A model generated the notes under the pieces. The model searched no databases. It was given only the letters and a program-made list of their open reading frames with translations, and was not told the origin of the DNA. Positions 1 through 7,551 of a stretch of DNA of 36,895 nt are shown here, piece after piece. Source of the stretch: Burkholderiales bacterium 68-10 (GTDB lineage: Bacteria > Pseudomonadota > Gammaproteobacteria > Burkholderiales > Burkholderiaceae_C); contig MKTG01000057.1 in the NCBI GenBank assembly GCA_001897615.1, positions 18,042 through 54,936 on the forward strand, written 5' to 3'. Every line of letters begins with the position of its first letter. Position 1 is the first letter of the stretch. The position numbers and the translations under genes were made by a program.

Positions 1-333
1 GGCCACCTGTTCGAGCTGTGGCTGACGCTGGGCGGCCTGATGGCGGCGCCGCTGTTCGCCTCCAGCGTGGTGGCCATGCCGCTGCTGCTGGACCGCCGCG
101 TCGACGTGCTGCAGGCGGTGCTGACCAGCTGGCAGGCGGTGCTGCGCAACCCCGGCGCGCTGGCACTGTGGGCGGCGCTCATCATGGGCCTGACGCTGCT
201 GGGCATGGCCACCGCACTGCTGGGCCTGATCGTTGTGCTGCCCTGGCTGGGCCATGCCAGCTGGCACGCCTACCGCGCGCTGGTCGACGCCGACAGCCTG
301 CCCGAGCGCCTGCCGCCCGAAGGAGGCGCCTGA
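1..333 (+). CDS. DUF2189-type (BPSS1780-like) integral membrane protein, 3' part
   Basis: The reading frame is open from the first base, so the 5' end lies outside the window; 110 codons remain before TGA at 331-333. The visible part has hydrophobic stretches (around LTLGGLMAAPLFASSVVAM and LWAALIMGLTLLGMATALLG) and the end PWLGHASWHAYRALVD. This W/H-rich ending is typical of DUF2189/BPSS1780 family inner-membrane proteins of Burkholderiales, whose function is unknown. The stop overlaps the ATG of the next gene (TGATG), which suggests translational coupling. The family call is from memory of the C-terminal pattern and is fairly good; no function can be given. Confidence 0.75.
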   Translation, partial: GHLFELWLTLGGLMAAPLFASSVVAMPLLLDRRVDVLQAVLTSWQAVLRNPGALALWAALIMGLTLLGMATALLGLIVVLPWLGHASWHAYRALVDADSLPERLPPEGGA

Positions 334-542
334 TGTTCGGCTTCAGCGAGGAGCAGATCGCCTGGTTCGGCCTGACCTTCGGCGTCAGCGCCTTCATCCT
401 CTACATGCTGTTCATCATCGGCCAGCTGGCCTGGGAGTCCAAGGCCGGCAAGTTCGGCACCTTCGTGCTCTTCCTGGCCCTGGCCTTCGGCATGCTGGGC
501 TTCATCGCCAAGGGCGTGATCCAGTGGATCATCGAGAAGTGA
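333..542 (+). CDS. DUF2788 small membrane protein
   Basis: The product is 69 residues, beginning MFGFSEEQIAWFGLTFG. It has two hydrophobic segments (about residues 10-32 and 43-64) joined by the short polar stretch ESKAGKFG, which matches the short two-helix DUF2788 proteins of betaproteobacteria. The ATG overlaps the stop of the upstream membrane protein gene, so the two are probably co-translated. The AGGAGG-like sequence at about 321-326 is a suitable ribosome binding site. The last 14 bases overlap the 3' end of the opposing glycosyltransferase gene. The family is of unknown function. Confidence 0.8.
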   Translation: MFGFSEEQIAWFGLTFGVSAFILYMLFIIGQLAWESKAGKFGTFVLFLALAFGMLGFIAKGVIQWIIEK

Positions 543-2259
543 CGGCGCGCTCGTCCGGCAGGGGCGCCTGGAGCAAGGCCGCCAGCTCGGCCGGCAGGGT
601 GCGGTAGTCGTACGCGCGATCCTCGGTGATCGGCACCAGCTCCAGTTCCTCGCCCGCCTCGGTCAGGTAGTCATAGCCCTGTGCCTGAAAGCGCTTGTCC
701 GGATCCAGCGACTTGTAGAAGTCACGCCGCCGAACGCGATCGGCGTCATGGATCATCTTCAGGTGGTACATGTGGTAGTAGAGCATCGCATGGCGACGCG
801 GCTGCCGGCTGGCTTGCAGCAGCACGTCCGGGACCCAGGAGCCGTGCAGTTGCGCCGTGCGTTCAAACGCCACCACGTGCGGCAGCTTCAGCAGTCGGGC
901 GTCGTTCTTGGCCCACCACGGACCGTCGACCCGGTAGCAGTCGGGCCGCTCCCACAACTCCCGGCACGACACGCTCAGCATCCAGAAACCCAGCGAATCC
1001 AGCGCCTGGGCAAGCGCCCGCAGACCGTTGACGAACAGCCGCTCGAAGCGCTGATCGGCATCGCACACCAGCACCCACTGTGCGCCGTGACGGCGCGCGG
1101 CTTCAAGCAGCCGGCGCTTGTTCTCGCGCTCGTTCCAGACATGCGGATGGGTGGCCGGGTTTTCGATCAGCTCCAGCAGCGCGGGCTCGCGGCGGATGAT
1201 CCGCTTGGTGTCGTCCGTCGAGCCATCGTCCAGCACGATGAAGCCATCGACATGCTCGCGCAGATGCTCCAGGCAGCCCGGCAGGTCGCGCTGCTCGTTG
1301 TACACCTGCATGACGCAGAGCAGGCGCGGCGCATCCGCAGGCTTCTGACTCGCTGGCGACACGCAGCGAAGACAGATCGGCAACGCTTGCTGAAGCTGGG
1401 TGAAGCGGCCGCAAACCGGGCAGCGCTGCCGCGAAGGCACCGCGAATGCCGGGTTGCCGGCCGCTGGGACCTCCCATGATGCCGCCGCGGGAGCGGCTTC
1501 GCCTGGCGCGCCGTCCACCGGCCATGCCCGTCGAGAAAAGGACCGTCCCCAGTCCCTGCCCTGGTTGGCCACCGGCGTGGACGGCGAGCATTTCCGGAAG
1601 TCGACCGCCGCGTCAAAGTGCGGATCGGGCCCCCGCGGCTCGTCCGACAGGTGCAGCAACTGCATCTGCGGGCAACCCAGCAGCCGGGCGCCGTTCATCG
1701 CCAGGCGGACACGCAGGTTGTCGTCGTCACCTCCCCAGCCACGCAGGCTTTCGTCGTAGCCCTGAATGCTTTCCAGCTCCTGCCGCGCCAGTGCGATCGA
1801 GCCGTAGAGCTTGAACGGATCGCGGGCATTCGGCGCCTGCGCATCGAACGCGGCCGACGCACCGAGTTCCCGCAGCTGCGCATACGTCCCGAACCCGACG
1901 CGCCCCAGCGCCACCCCGCGAGGCTCCGCCCTGACCGTGCCAAGCGCCTGCGCCAGCACATCGGTGACGAACATCGACTCGGGCGAGCAGATCAGCACGA
2001 CCTCGTGCGACGCATGCCTGACGCCGACGTTGATGGCCTTGCACGGTGGCTGCCATCCATGGGGCTGGTCGTTGACGAGGATCTGCCAGCGGATGTCCGG
2101 ATACTGCCTGGCCAGCTCGATCACGCCTGACTCGGACGCGTTCTCATCCATGGCGACCACCACCTCGACCCACGGTCGGGCAAGGTAGCGGCGGTTGAGC
2201 GGCAACACCTTCTGAAAATCGGCAAGCTTCCTGAAAAACGGCAAGACGATGCTGATCAT
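529..2259 (-). CDS. tandem two-domain glycosyltransferase with central zinc ribbon
   Basis: The product is 576 residues. Residues 1-225 form a GT-A-like domain (MISIVLPFFRKLADFQK; Glyco_transf_7C-like motif GWGGDDDNLRVRL at 174-186). In this half the usual DxD position reads CSPES (91-95), so it may have lost or changed metal binding. Residues 280-299 hold a possible zinc ribbon, C280-P-V-C283 and C296-L-R-C299. Residues 314 to about 520 form a second family 2 glycosyltransferase domain (MQVYNEQRDLPGC, LDDGSTDD 343-350, CDADQRF 399-405). ATG at 2259 starts exactly at the first beta strand of the GT fold; the SD is poor (AGAGGA too close to the ATG). In-frame codons further upstream encode nothing recognisable. 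Donor and acceptor are unknown; a role in surface glycan synthesis is inferred. The gene converges on and overlaps the DUF2788 gene. Confidence 0.8.
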   Translation of the reverse strand: MISIVLPFFRKLADFQKVLPLNRRYLARPWVEVVVAMDENASESGVIELARQYPDIRWQILVNDQPHGWQPPCKAINVGVRHASHEVVLICSPESMFVTDVLAQALGTVRAEPRGVALGRVGFGTYAQLRELGASAAFDAQAPNARDPFKLYGSIALARQELESIQGYDESLRGWGGDDDNLRVRLAMNGARLLGCPQMQLLHLSDEPRGPDPHFDAAVDFRKCSPSTPVANQGRDWGRSFSRRAWPVDGAPGEAAPAAASWEVPAAGNPAFAVPSRQRCPVCGRFTQLQQALPICLRCVSPASQKPADAPRLLCVMQVYNEQRDLPGCLEHLREHVDGFIVLDDGSTDDTKRIIRREPALLELIENPATHPHVWNERENKRRLLEAARRHGAQWVLVCDADQRFERLFVNGLRALAQALDSLGFWMLSVSCRELWERPDCYRVDGPWWAKNDARLLKLPHVVAFERTAQLHGSWVPDVLLQASRQPRRHAMLYYHMYHLKMIHDADRVRRRDFYKSLDPDKRFQAQGYDYLTEAGEELELVPITEDRAYDYRTLPAELAALLQAPLPDERAVTSR

Positions 2260-2730
2260 GTCCTCTGCTGGATGGCTGGATAAAAACTGGCCGGCTGCTG
2301 CGGCCCCATCGGACGATCTGACCATGGGATCAACGTCCGTGACACCGATCAGGCCAGCACCCAAGCCTCCCACGGAACCCGTGCCGGGACAAGCCTGTGG
2401 ATGCTTCCCGCATAACGAGGCGTTTATCCACAGGCCAGCGCCAAGGTCTCGGCTTGTGCCCACCGCGCCGATCCGTCCATGGCGGCTTGTCCACAGCGGC
2501 CGGCAGCACCCAAGTGCCTGTCGCCACGACCGAATTATGCTCTGTTCACAAAAGCGCAGGGGCTCTACTACGACTACTACTTGTTCATGAAGAAAACAGG
2601 AAACAAGCCGGAACAACTCCGGCGCCCGGTCTGCCTGTTCAACCGCTGCCCGGCGCGCGACGACTGTTAAGATCGCAAGGCTTTTTTCGCTCCCTGCCTG
2701 CCGCGGGGACGAGGTTCCGACTCCCCCGCC
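2260..2730. promoter_or_regulatory. 471-bp divergent intergenic region with DnaA-box-like sites
   Basis: No convincing gene is present. The region separates the glycosyltransferase gene from divergent minC and looks more AT-rich by eye than its surroundings between 2530 and 2630. It contains a 10-bp inverted repeat, GCCTGTGGAT (2393-2402) and ATCCACAGGC (2426-2435). The right arm includes TTATCCACA (2424-2432), a perfect match to the DnaA-box consensus. A second near match, TTGTCCACA, is at 2487-2495. A possible -10 box for minC is TAAGAT at 2666-2671, without a clear -35. Promoter assignment is weak; the motif matches are directly visible. Confidence 0.45.
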
Positions 2731-3474
2731 ATGTCCGTTGCCGTTGCCGGCCGCAGCCCCACCACCTTCGAGATCAAGAGCGCCAGCCTGGCGCTGCTGA
2801 CCTTGCGCCTGAAGTCGCCCGATCTGGCGCGGCTGGGCGAGGAGCTGCACGCCCAGTACGGCGACATGCCCGATTTCTTCGAGGACGACGGCGTGGTGCT
2901 CGATCTGTCCACCCTGCCGGCCGAGCAGACGGGCAGCGAGATCGACTTTCAGCAGCTGGGCGAGCTGCTGCAGGCGCGCCGGCTGCGCCTGCTGGCGGTG
3001 CGCGGCGGCAGCGCCGCGCAGCACGATGCGGCGCGCGCCATCGGCTTGCTGCTGGCGCCCGATCCGCGCGCGGCGCCGGCATCCGAGGCCACGCGCGCCG
3101 AGCCGGCAGCGGCCGAGCCGCCGCCGCCGGGCGCGCTGGTGATCGAGCGGCCCCTGCGCTCGGGCCAGCAGGTGTACGCGCGCGGGCGCGACCTGGTGCT
3201 GCTGGCCATGGTCAACCCGGGGGCCGAGGTGATTGCCGACGGCCACATCCACGTCTACGCGCCGCTGCGCGGGCGCGCCATCGCGGGCGCGCGCGGCTGG
3301 GCCGAGGCGCGCGTGTTCGCGCTGGAGATGCGGCCCGACCTGGTGTCCATCGCCGGCGTCTACCGCACCGGCGACGAACCCCTGCCGCCCAGCGTGTGGG
3401 GCCAGCGCGCCAGCGTGCGCCTGGCCAGCACCGAGGCCGGCGACAAGCTGATCTTTGAACCCGTCGCGGGTTGA
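2731..3474 (+). CDS. minC: septum site-determining protein MinC
   Basis: The product is 247 residues and inhibits FtsZ ring assembly away from midcell; MinD recruits it to the membrane. An N-terminal MinC_N domain (about 10-105, starting TTFEIKSASLALLTLRL) is followed by an Ala/Pro-rich linker (about 110-135). The C-terminal beta-helix domain (about 136-245) carries the hallmark runs RSGQQVYARGRDLV and VNPGAEVIADGHIHVYAPLRGRA. Length and domain order are normal. ATG 2731 is chosen because it fits family N-termini; no strong SD is seen. It is first of minC-minD-minE, but a 161-bp inverted-repeat element begins at the last base of its stop codon and separates it from minD. Confidence 0.97.
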   Translation: MSVAVAGRSPTTFEIKSASLALLTLRLKSPDLARLGEELHAQYGDMPDFFEDDGVVLDLSTLPAEQTGSEIDFQQLGELLQARRLRLLAVRGGSAAQHDAARAIGLLLAPDPRAAPASEATRAEPAAAEPPPPGALVIERPLRSGQQVYARGRDLVLLAMVNPGAEVIADGHIHVYAPLRGRAIAGARGWAEARVFALEMRPDLVSIAGVYRTGDEPLPPSVWGQRASVRLASTEAGDKLIFEPVAG

Positions 3475-3634
3475 GAGCCTGTGAAAAAATACCTCACGCC
3501 CGCCCGAGCCGCCAAAACACGCCCGCTCGTCGTTGCAAATCCTCGCCGTAGCTCCAGCTACGGCTGCGGTTTGCGCCTCGATCGGACGCGTTTTGACGAC
3601 CCTTTCGGACGCGATCAATTTATTCACAGGCTCT
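3474..3634. mobile_element. 161-bp MITE-like element between minC and minD
   Basis: The termini are near-perfect inverted repeats: AGAGCCTGTGAAAAAAT on the left (3474-3490) and the complement of AATTTATTCACAGGCTCT on the right (ending 3634). Inside is a perfect 9-bp hairpin, GCCGTAGCT-cc-AGCTACGGC (3545-3564). There is no coding capacity. This is the architecture of a non-autonomous miniature inverted-repeat element. The left end shares the A of the minC stop codon. No target duplication is obvious to me. It may alter expression of minD/minE relative to minC. Confidence 0.75.
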
Positions 3635-3680
3635 GAGACCGCGCGGCGACGACTGTTTTCATTTCCTAGGCGAGACCGAC

Positions 3681-4496
3681 ATGGCAAGAATCGTTGTGGT
3701 GACCTCCGGCAAGGGTGGCGTGGGCAAGACCACCACCAGCGCCGCGTTCGCGTCCGGGCTGGCGCTCAAGGGCCACAAGACGGCGGTGATCGACTTCGAC
3801 GTCGGCCTGCGCAACCTGGACCTCATCATGGGCTGCGAGCGCCGCGTGGTGTACGACTTCGTCAACGTGATCCAGGGCGAGGCCAACCTGAACCAGGCGC
3901 TGATCAAGGACAAGCAGTGCGACAACCTGTTCGTTCTGGCGGCCAGCCAGACGCGCGACAAGGACGCCCTGACCAAGGAAGGCGTGGAGAAGGTGCTCAC
4001 GGACCTGGCGGCGATGGACTTCGAGTACATCGTCTGCGACTCGCCCGCCGGCATCGAAACCGGCGCGCTGCTGGCCATGCACTTCGCCGACGAGGCGCTG
4101 ATCGTCACCAACCCCGAGGTCTCCAGCGTGCGCGACTCCGACCGCATCCTGGGCATGCTGGGCAGCAAGACGCAGCGCGCCATCGAGGGCAAGGACCCCG
4201 TCAAGGAGCACCTGCTGATCACGCGCTACAACCCCACCCGCGTGGCCGACGGCCAGATGCTCAGCCTGGAGGACATTCAGGAAATTCTGCGCGTCAAGCT
4301 GATCGGCGTGGTGCCCGAGAGCGAGGCCGTGCTGCAGGCCTCCAACCAGGGCCTGCCGGCGGTGCACCTGAAGGGCAGCGACATCGCCGGCGCCTACATG
4401 GACGTGATCGAGCGCTTTCTGGGCGCCGAGGTGCCGATGCGCTACATCGAGGCCGAGAAACCCGGCTTCTTCAAGCGCCTGTTCGGGGGGCGCTGA
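3681..4496 (+). CDS. minD: septum site-determining ATPase MinD
   Basis: The product is 271 residues, a membrane-associated ATPase of the ParA/MinD (deviant Walker A) family that carries MinC and oscillates with MinE. The deviant Walker A motif KGGVGKTTT is at residues 11-19, switch I lies around [10 protein letters not shown] (about 38-47), and the Walker B-like segment is [11 protein letters not shown]. The C-terminal amphipathic membrane-targeting helix ends [12 protein letters not shown]. The length matches family members exactly. ATG 3681 follows GGCGAGACCGAC, a plausible SD. minE follows after 4 bp. The element upstream leaves only about 46 bp of native sequence before the start. Confidence 0.98.
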   Translation: MARIVVVTSGKGGVGKTTTSAAFASGLALKGHKTAVIDFDVGLRNLDLIMGCERRVVYDFVNVIQGEANLNQALIKDKQCDNLFVLAASQTRDKDALTKEGVEKVLTDLAAMDFEYIVCDSPAGIETGALLAMHFADEALIVTNPEVSSVRDSDRILGMLGSKTQRAIEGKDPVKEHLLITRYNPTRVADGQMLSLEDIQEILRVKLIGVVPESEAVLQASNQGLPAVHLKGSDIAGAYMDVIERFLGAEVPMRYIEAEKPGFFKRLFGGR

Positions 4497-4500
4497 GGCC

Positions 4501-4767
4501 ATGTCCTTCCTGTCATTCTTCCTGGGCGAGAAGAAGAAAACCGCCAGCGTCGCCAAGGAGCGGCTGCAGATCATCCTGGCGCACGAGCGTGCCGGCCGCA
4601 GCGCCTCCGAACCCGACTACCTGCCCGATCTGCAGCGCGACCTGATCGCGGTGATCAGCAAGTACGTCAGGATCGATCCCAAGGACATCAAGGTGCACCT
4701 GGAGCGCCAGGACGATCTGGAAGTGCTTGAGGTGAAGATCGAGCTGCCCGAAAAGAAAGCCGATTGA
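4501..4767 (+). CDS. minE: cell division topological specificity factor MinE
   Basis: The product is 88 residues; it stimulates MinD ATPase and gives the Min system its polar oscillation. The N-terminal [30 protein letters not shown] contains the membrane-binding start and the anti-MinCD helix region. The C-terminal topological specificity domain includes [17 protein letters not shown] and [19 protein letters not shown]. Length and sequence are typical. It starts 4 bp after minD, so the two are surely co-transcribed. A copy of repeat R1 begins 3 bp after its stop codon. Confidence 0.98.
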   Translation: MSFLSFFLGEKKKTASVAKERLQIILAHERAGRSASEPDYLPDLQRDLIAVISKYVRIDPKDIKVHLERQDDLEVLEVKIELPEKKAD

Positions 4768-4770
4768 GCA

Positions 4771-4826
4771 GTCAATAGGCTGTTCGCGCCGACTGGATAA
4801 GCGCCAGAAGCTATTGTTTATATAGC
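4771..4826 (-). repeat. R1 hairpin repeat, copy a (3' of minE)
   Basis: Read on the minus strand it gives AATAGCTTCTGGCGCTTATC, a loop, then GGCGCGAACAGCCTATTGAC, matching the R1 pattern TAGCTGCTGGCGC-loop-GCGCTGGCAGCC-AT-rich. The flank AAGCTATTGTTTATATAGC is itself a small hairpin. The copy starts 3 bp after the minE stop and may act as its 3' end structure, although there is no T run of an ordinary intrinsic terminator. Confidence 0.7.
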
Positions 4827-4928
4827 ATTCAATCGATGGGCAGGTGCTGGCCGGACGGGCCTGGCCGCGCCCGCGGGCGCTCCCGTATCATCGGGCGTCC
4901 CCCAAGCCCAACCCCGTCCCACCGCGCC

Positions 4929-5663
4929 ATGCCCTCGCCCGTCGACCCCGGCGACGAATCGCCACTGCGTCCCCCCGAGACGGACCACGGCCTGGGCCGC
5001 TGGCTGCTGGCGGCCGTGCTGGTACTGGTGATCGTCGGCGGCGCCTGGCGCGCCTACCAGTGGCTGGTGAGCGACGTCGAGCGCCGTCGCGCCGTCGTCA
5101 CCGAACAGGTGGCGCCGGCCGCCGTGCCGGCTGCCCCGGTCGCGCCCGCGCCACCCACCACCGCCCCGCCCGCGGCGGGCCGCACCGTCGCGCCGCCGCA
5201 GGCCGGCGCGCCTGCCGAGGCGCCCGCGCCCGCCGTCATCGTCCAGGCCATCCACCGCTGTCGCATCGACGGCCAGGTGACCTACACCAATCAGCCTTGC
5301 GCCGAGGGCACCGAAGACCTGCCCACGCCGGCGTTGGGCGCCGATCCCAACGGGGTCGTCGGCCTGGCTGGCGACAGCGTGCCGGCGGCCCTGCCCGCGG
5401 GCATCAGCCTGGAAGGCGCCAGCCACAGCCAGCGCGACGCCGTCTGCGCCTACCTGGCGGCCGAAATCGCCCGCCTCGATTTCGAGTTCCAGCAAGCCCT
5501 GCCACCGCCCGTGCTGGACCACCTGTCGACGCGACTGGGCGGCCTGCGCGCCCAGCACCGTGCGGCCGAGTGCGTGGCCGCGGGCGCGCCCGGCGGCGCC
5601 CGCCCCGCCCCCGCGCGCCAGCGGGCACCCACCCCAGCGGGGGACGAGAAGCGCGCCCGCTGA
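4929..5663 (+). CDS. single-pass membrane protein with DUF4124-like domain
   Basis: The product is 244 residues. A cytoplasmic N-terminus of about 26 residues precedes one transmembrane helix (WLLAAVLVLVIVGGAWRAY, about 27-45). Next comes a long Ala/Pro-rich periplasmic linker (about 60-110), then a DUF4124-like module around RCRIDGQVTYTNQPCAEGTED (two Cys that could pair). The remainder is helical with further Cys and a low-complexity basic tail. ATG 4929 places the helix correctly; an in-frame ATG at 4836 would add only GC-rich, unconserved-looking residues. A possible -10 box TATCAT lies at 4886-4891. It is downstream of minE and R1 copy a. Function unknown; an envelope role is inferred. 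Confidence 0.75.
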   Translation: MPSPVDPGDESPLRPPETDHGLGRWLLAAVLVLVIVGGAWRAYQWLVSDVERRRAVVTEQVAPAAVPAAPVAPAPPTTAPPAAGRTVAPPQAGAPAEAPAPAVIVQAIHRCRIDGQVTYTNQPCAEGTEDLPTPALGADPNGVVGLAGDSVPAALPAGISLEGASHSQRDAVCAYLAAEIARLDFEFQQALPPPVLDHLSTRLGGLRAQHRAAECVAAGAPGGARPAPARQRAPTPAGDEKRAR

Positions 5664-5673
5664 GTCCACAATT

Positions 5674-5690
5674 GCTCTGAAAGTCAGAGC
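5674..5690. terminator. short hairpin between convergent genes
   Basis: GCTCTGA-aag-TCAGAGC is a perfect 7-bp stem with a 3-nt loop, 10 bp after the stop of the DUF4124-like gene, which faces the small exported-protein gene. There is no T run in either direction, so a terminator role is only suggested. The 109 bases from 5691 to 5799 show nothing else I recognise. Confidence 0.35.
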
Positions 5691-5799
5691 GTCTTGCGCA
5701 CGCCCCATAAGCGTTACGACCCGAATGGGCAAGACCTCGACCTGGGGGATGCCGCGGTGTCTTGCCGCCACCCAGCGCGCCGGCCGGGCGCCGAGTTCG

Positions 5800-6111
5800 T
5801 CAGGGTCTGGGCGCCGGCATGCCGGCCGCCGCTGGCGCGGAGGCGGGCGCCGCCGGGTCTGGCGCGGGCGGTGTCAGGTCAGCCGGCAGGGATGCGCGAC
5901 CGCCACCGAACGCGCCCCCCGAATGGTCCGCGCCGCGCTCGCCCTGGGCCGGGGCGCCGGTGGTGCGCGGCGGCACGGTCGGTGTCGGTGTCTGCGCGCG
6001 ACTGGCCGAGGGCGCCACGGGCGTGCCCTGCGCGGCCGCCGGCAGGTTCCAGGACAGGGCCGTGGTCATGAGCACGGCGGCGGCCGTGCGAGACAGCATG
6101 CGTTGAGACAT
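5800..6111 (-). CDS. small exported Pro/Ala-rich hypothetical protein
   Basis: The product is 103 residues. The N-terminus MSQRMLSRTAAAVLMTTALSW is a basic then hydrophobic signal peptide, with likely cleavage after PAAAQ (about residue 28). The mature part is low-complexity Pro/Ala/Gly with no recognisable domain and no Cys. The start is supported by the purine-rich GGAAAGG about 8 bases before the ATG at 6111. I do not recognise a family. It is convergent with the DUF4124-like gene and its start region faces the infA leader. It could be a false gene in high-GC sequence, but signal peptide plus SD make it more likely real than not. Confidence 0.5.
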   Translation of the reverse strand: MSQRMLSRTAAAVLMTTALSWNLPAAAQGTPVAPSASRAQTPTPTVPPRTTGAPAQGERGADHSGGAFGGGRASLPADLTPPAPDPAAPASAPAAAGMPAPRP

Positions 6112-6640
6112 GGGATCGCCTTTCCATCATTGAACACCCGGCCAGTCTGCCGTCTATCGGGCTTACAAACACGTTGCCCATGTTGGAGTTGTAAGGATGT
6201 GAATGCACACTGACATGATGCTGGTCGGGCCCTTCGGCGGTTCTGTGTGGCGCTCGGGCCAGTGCGGTCCGGGGCGCGGCCACGTGCCGGAGCGGGCCAA
6301 AAATCTGGCAAAAAAACGCCGATCCGACTAAAATACGCGGTTACCTTCGAAACCTGCAGGTGTCGGGTGGGTGCAGTGGCGGAACGTCGGGGTTCGTCCA
6401 TGCGTGGTTTGCGGTGTCGGTTTGCACATCCACGGCCTTTCCATTCCACCTGCCCGTGGCGGTGCGGCGTGACGCCTGCCCGCCGATAACGCCGGTCGGT
6501 TCTCCAGGCGCCGCACCGCCTTCAGGCGGAGCCCGGCGGCCCCTGCATCCGGCCCGAGCCCGACCTTGGCGCGCCGCGCTGCCCGGCCTGTGGGCAACCC
6601 GGTGGCGCCCGTATTCGCATTCATGATTTAGGAGCAACGC
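6112..6640 (+). promoter_or_regulatory. infA promoter and long leader (529-bp region)
   Basis: No gene is evident. A sigma70-like promoter is visible: CTGGCA (6305-6310), an 18-bp spacer and TAAAAT (6329-6334). This predicts a start near 6341 and a 5' leader of about 300 nt before infA. The leader is GC-rich and holds short inverted repeats such as CCGCCT-tc-AGGCGG (about 6518-6531). A clear SD, AGGAG, is at 6630-6634, 6 bases before the infA ATG. Such a leader on an IF-1 gene could carry cis-regulation, for example by temperature, but that is inference. The part from 6112 to 6300 may also hold the promoter of the divergent small exported protein. Confidence 0.5.
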
Positions 6641-6910
6641 ATGGCCAAGGAAGAACTGATCGAGATGCAAGGCATCGTCAACGAGGTGCTGCCGGACACG
6701 CGCTTTCGTGTCACGCTGGACAACGGCCACGAGCTGGTGGCCTATTCCGCCGGCAAGATGAAGAAGAACCACATCCGCATCCTGGCGGGTGACCGGGTGT
6801 CGCTCGAGCTGTCGCCCTACGACCTGACCAAGGGCCGCATCAGCTTCCGCCACCTGGAGCGCCGCGGTCCGGCCCCGGCGGGCGGCGCGGCCCCGCGTCG
6901 CCGTCGCTGA
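6641..6910 (+). CDS. infA: translation initiation factor IF-1 (second-copy type)
   Basis: The product is 89 residues with the S1/OB fold of IF-1: [42 protein letters not shown] and [18 protein letters not shown]. It binds the A site of the 30S subunit during initiation. It has a basic C-terminal extension of about 15 residues ([16 protein letters not shown]) beyond the usual 72. This longer form is characteristic of the additional infA copy that many Burkholderiales carry outside the ribosomal protein operon. The strong SD fixes the start. It precedes a Pcm-like gene by 46 bp. Confidence 0.95.
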   Translation: MAKEELIEMQGIVNEVLPDTRFRVTLDNGHELVAYSAGKMKKNHIRILAGDRVSLELSPYDLTKGRISFRHLERRGPAPAGGAAPRRRR

Positions 6911-6956
6911 CCGGCCCTCCCCGGGCGCGCCTGCGCGCCCCGCCACGAGACGCGCG

Positions 6957-7523
6957 ATGACCCCTGCCGATGCCGTGGACGTCGCCTTCGCCGCCCAGCC
7001 GCGCGAGGGCTTCCTGCCGCCGCCGCAGCGCCCGCACGCCGCGCTCGACCGCCCTTTGCCGATCGGCTGGGGCCAGACCAATTCACAGCCCACCACGGTG
7101 GCCAACATGCTGCGGCTGCTGCGGGTGGCGCCCGGCATGCGGGTGCTCGATGTTGGCGCCGGCTCCGGCTGGACCACGGCGCTGCTGGCGCACCTGGTCG
7201 GCCCGCGGGGCCAGGTGCACGGCGTGGAACGGGTGCCCGAGCTGGTGCGCTTTGGCGCCGACAATCTAGCCGCCACCGGCCAGCCCTGGGCCCGCATCGT
7301 GGCCGCCGAGTCGGGCGTGTTCGGCCTGCCGGCGCTGGCCCCGTTTGACCGCATACTGGTGTCGGCCGAGGCCGACGCGCTGCCGCAGGGCCTGCTAGAT
7401 CAGCTGGCCGACGGCGGCCTGATGGTCATCCCGGTGGGCGGCACCATGCAGCGCGTGCAGCGGCGTGGCGCCGACATCGACGTGAGCGAGCACGGCGAAT
7501 ACCGCTTCGTGCCCCTGCTCTGA
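6957..7523 (+). CDS. Pcm-like (L-isoaspartate O-methyltransferase family) methyltransferase
   Basis: The product is 188 residues. SAM-binding motif I is VLDVGAGSGWTTALLA (about 64-79), followed by the acidic loop GVERVPELVRFG. The preceding GWGQTNSQPTT segment corresponds to the Pcm substrate-site signature (usually GxGQTISQP). The end ADGGLMVIPVGGTMQRVQ is typical of the PCMT family. It likely methylates isoaspartyl residues or a related carboxylate in damaged proteins. It is shorter than E. coli Pcm (208) and N-in-place-of-I in the signature makes substrate identity less certain. ATG 6957 has only a weak SD (GAGACG). It is convergent with the SDR gene. Confidence 0.8.
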   Translation: MTPADAVDVAFAAQPREGFLPPPQRPHAALDRPLPIGWGQTNSQPTTVANMLRLLRVAPGMRVLDVGAGSGWTTALLAHLVGPRGQVHGVERVPELVRFGADNLAATGQPWARIVAAESGVFGLPALAPFDRILVSAEADALPQGLLDQLADGGLMVIPVGGTMQRVQRRGADIDVSEHGEYRFVPLL

Positions 7524-7534
7524 TCCCAGCCACC

Positions 7535-7549
7535 GCCGGCCAGGCCGGC
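7535..7549. terminator. GC hairpin between convergent genes
   Basis: GCCGGCC-a-GGCCGGC is a perfect inverted repeat in the 28-bp gap between the convergent Pcm-like and SDR genes. It could end transcription from both sides, but lacks T runs. Short GC palindromes are common in such DNA, so support is modest. Confidence 0.3.
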
Positions 7550-7551
7550 CT

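Noticed and set aside
2393-2495. Replication origin at the DnaA-box-like sites
   Set aside because: Only two or three sites, no AT-rich unwinding region of note, and no dnaA/dnaN/rpmH/gidA neighbours.
2479-2670. Small plus-strand frame of 63 codons upstream of minC
   Set aside because: The second half looks protein-like (YALFTKAQGLYYDYYLF), but there is no SD, the first half is noise, and it fills the probable promoter region.
529-3687. A 1052-codon open frame on the minus strand running on past the glycosyltransferase, across minC
   Set aside because: Beyond 2259 it is antisense to minC, low-complexity and His/Arg/Gly-rich, typical of shadow frames in high-GC DNA. Only 529-2259 has glycosyltransferase motifs.
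4836-4928. Upstream ATG for the DUF4124-like gene
   Set aside because: The added 31 residues are Arg/Pro-rich, would overlap the probable promoter, and displace the membrane helix from the usual position.
6360-6626. 88-codon frame in the infA leader
   Set aside because: No SD and no recognisable motif; it more likely reflects lack of stops in GC-rich leader sequence.
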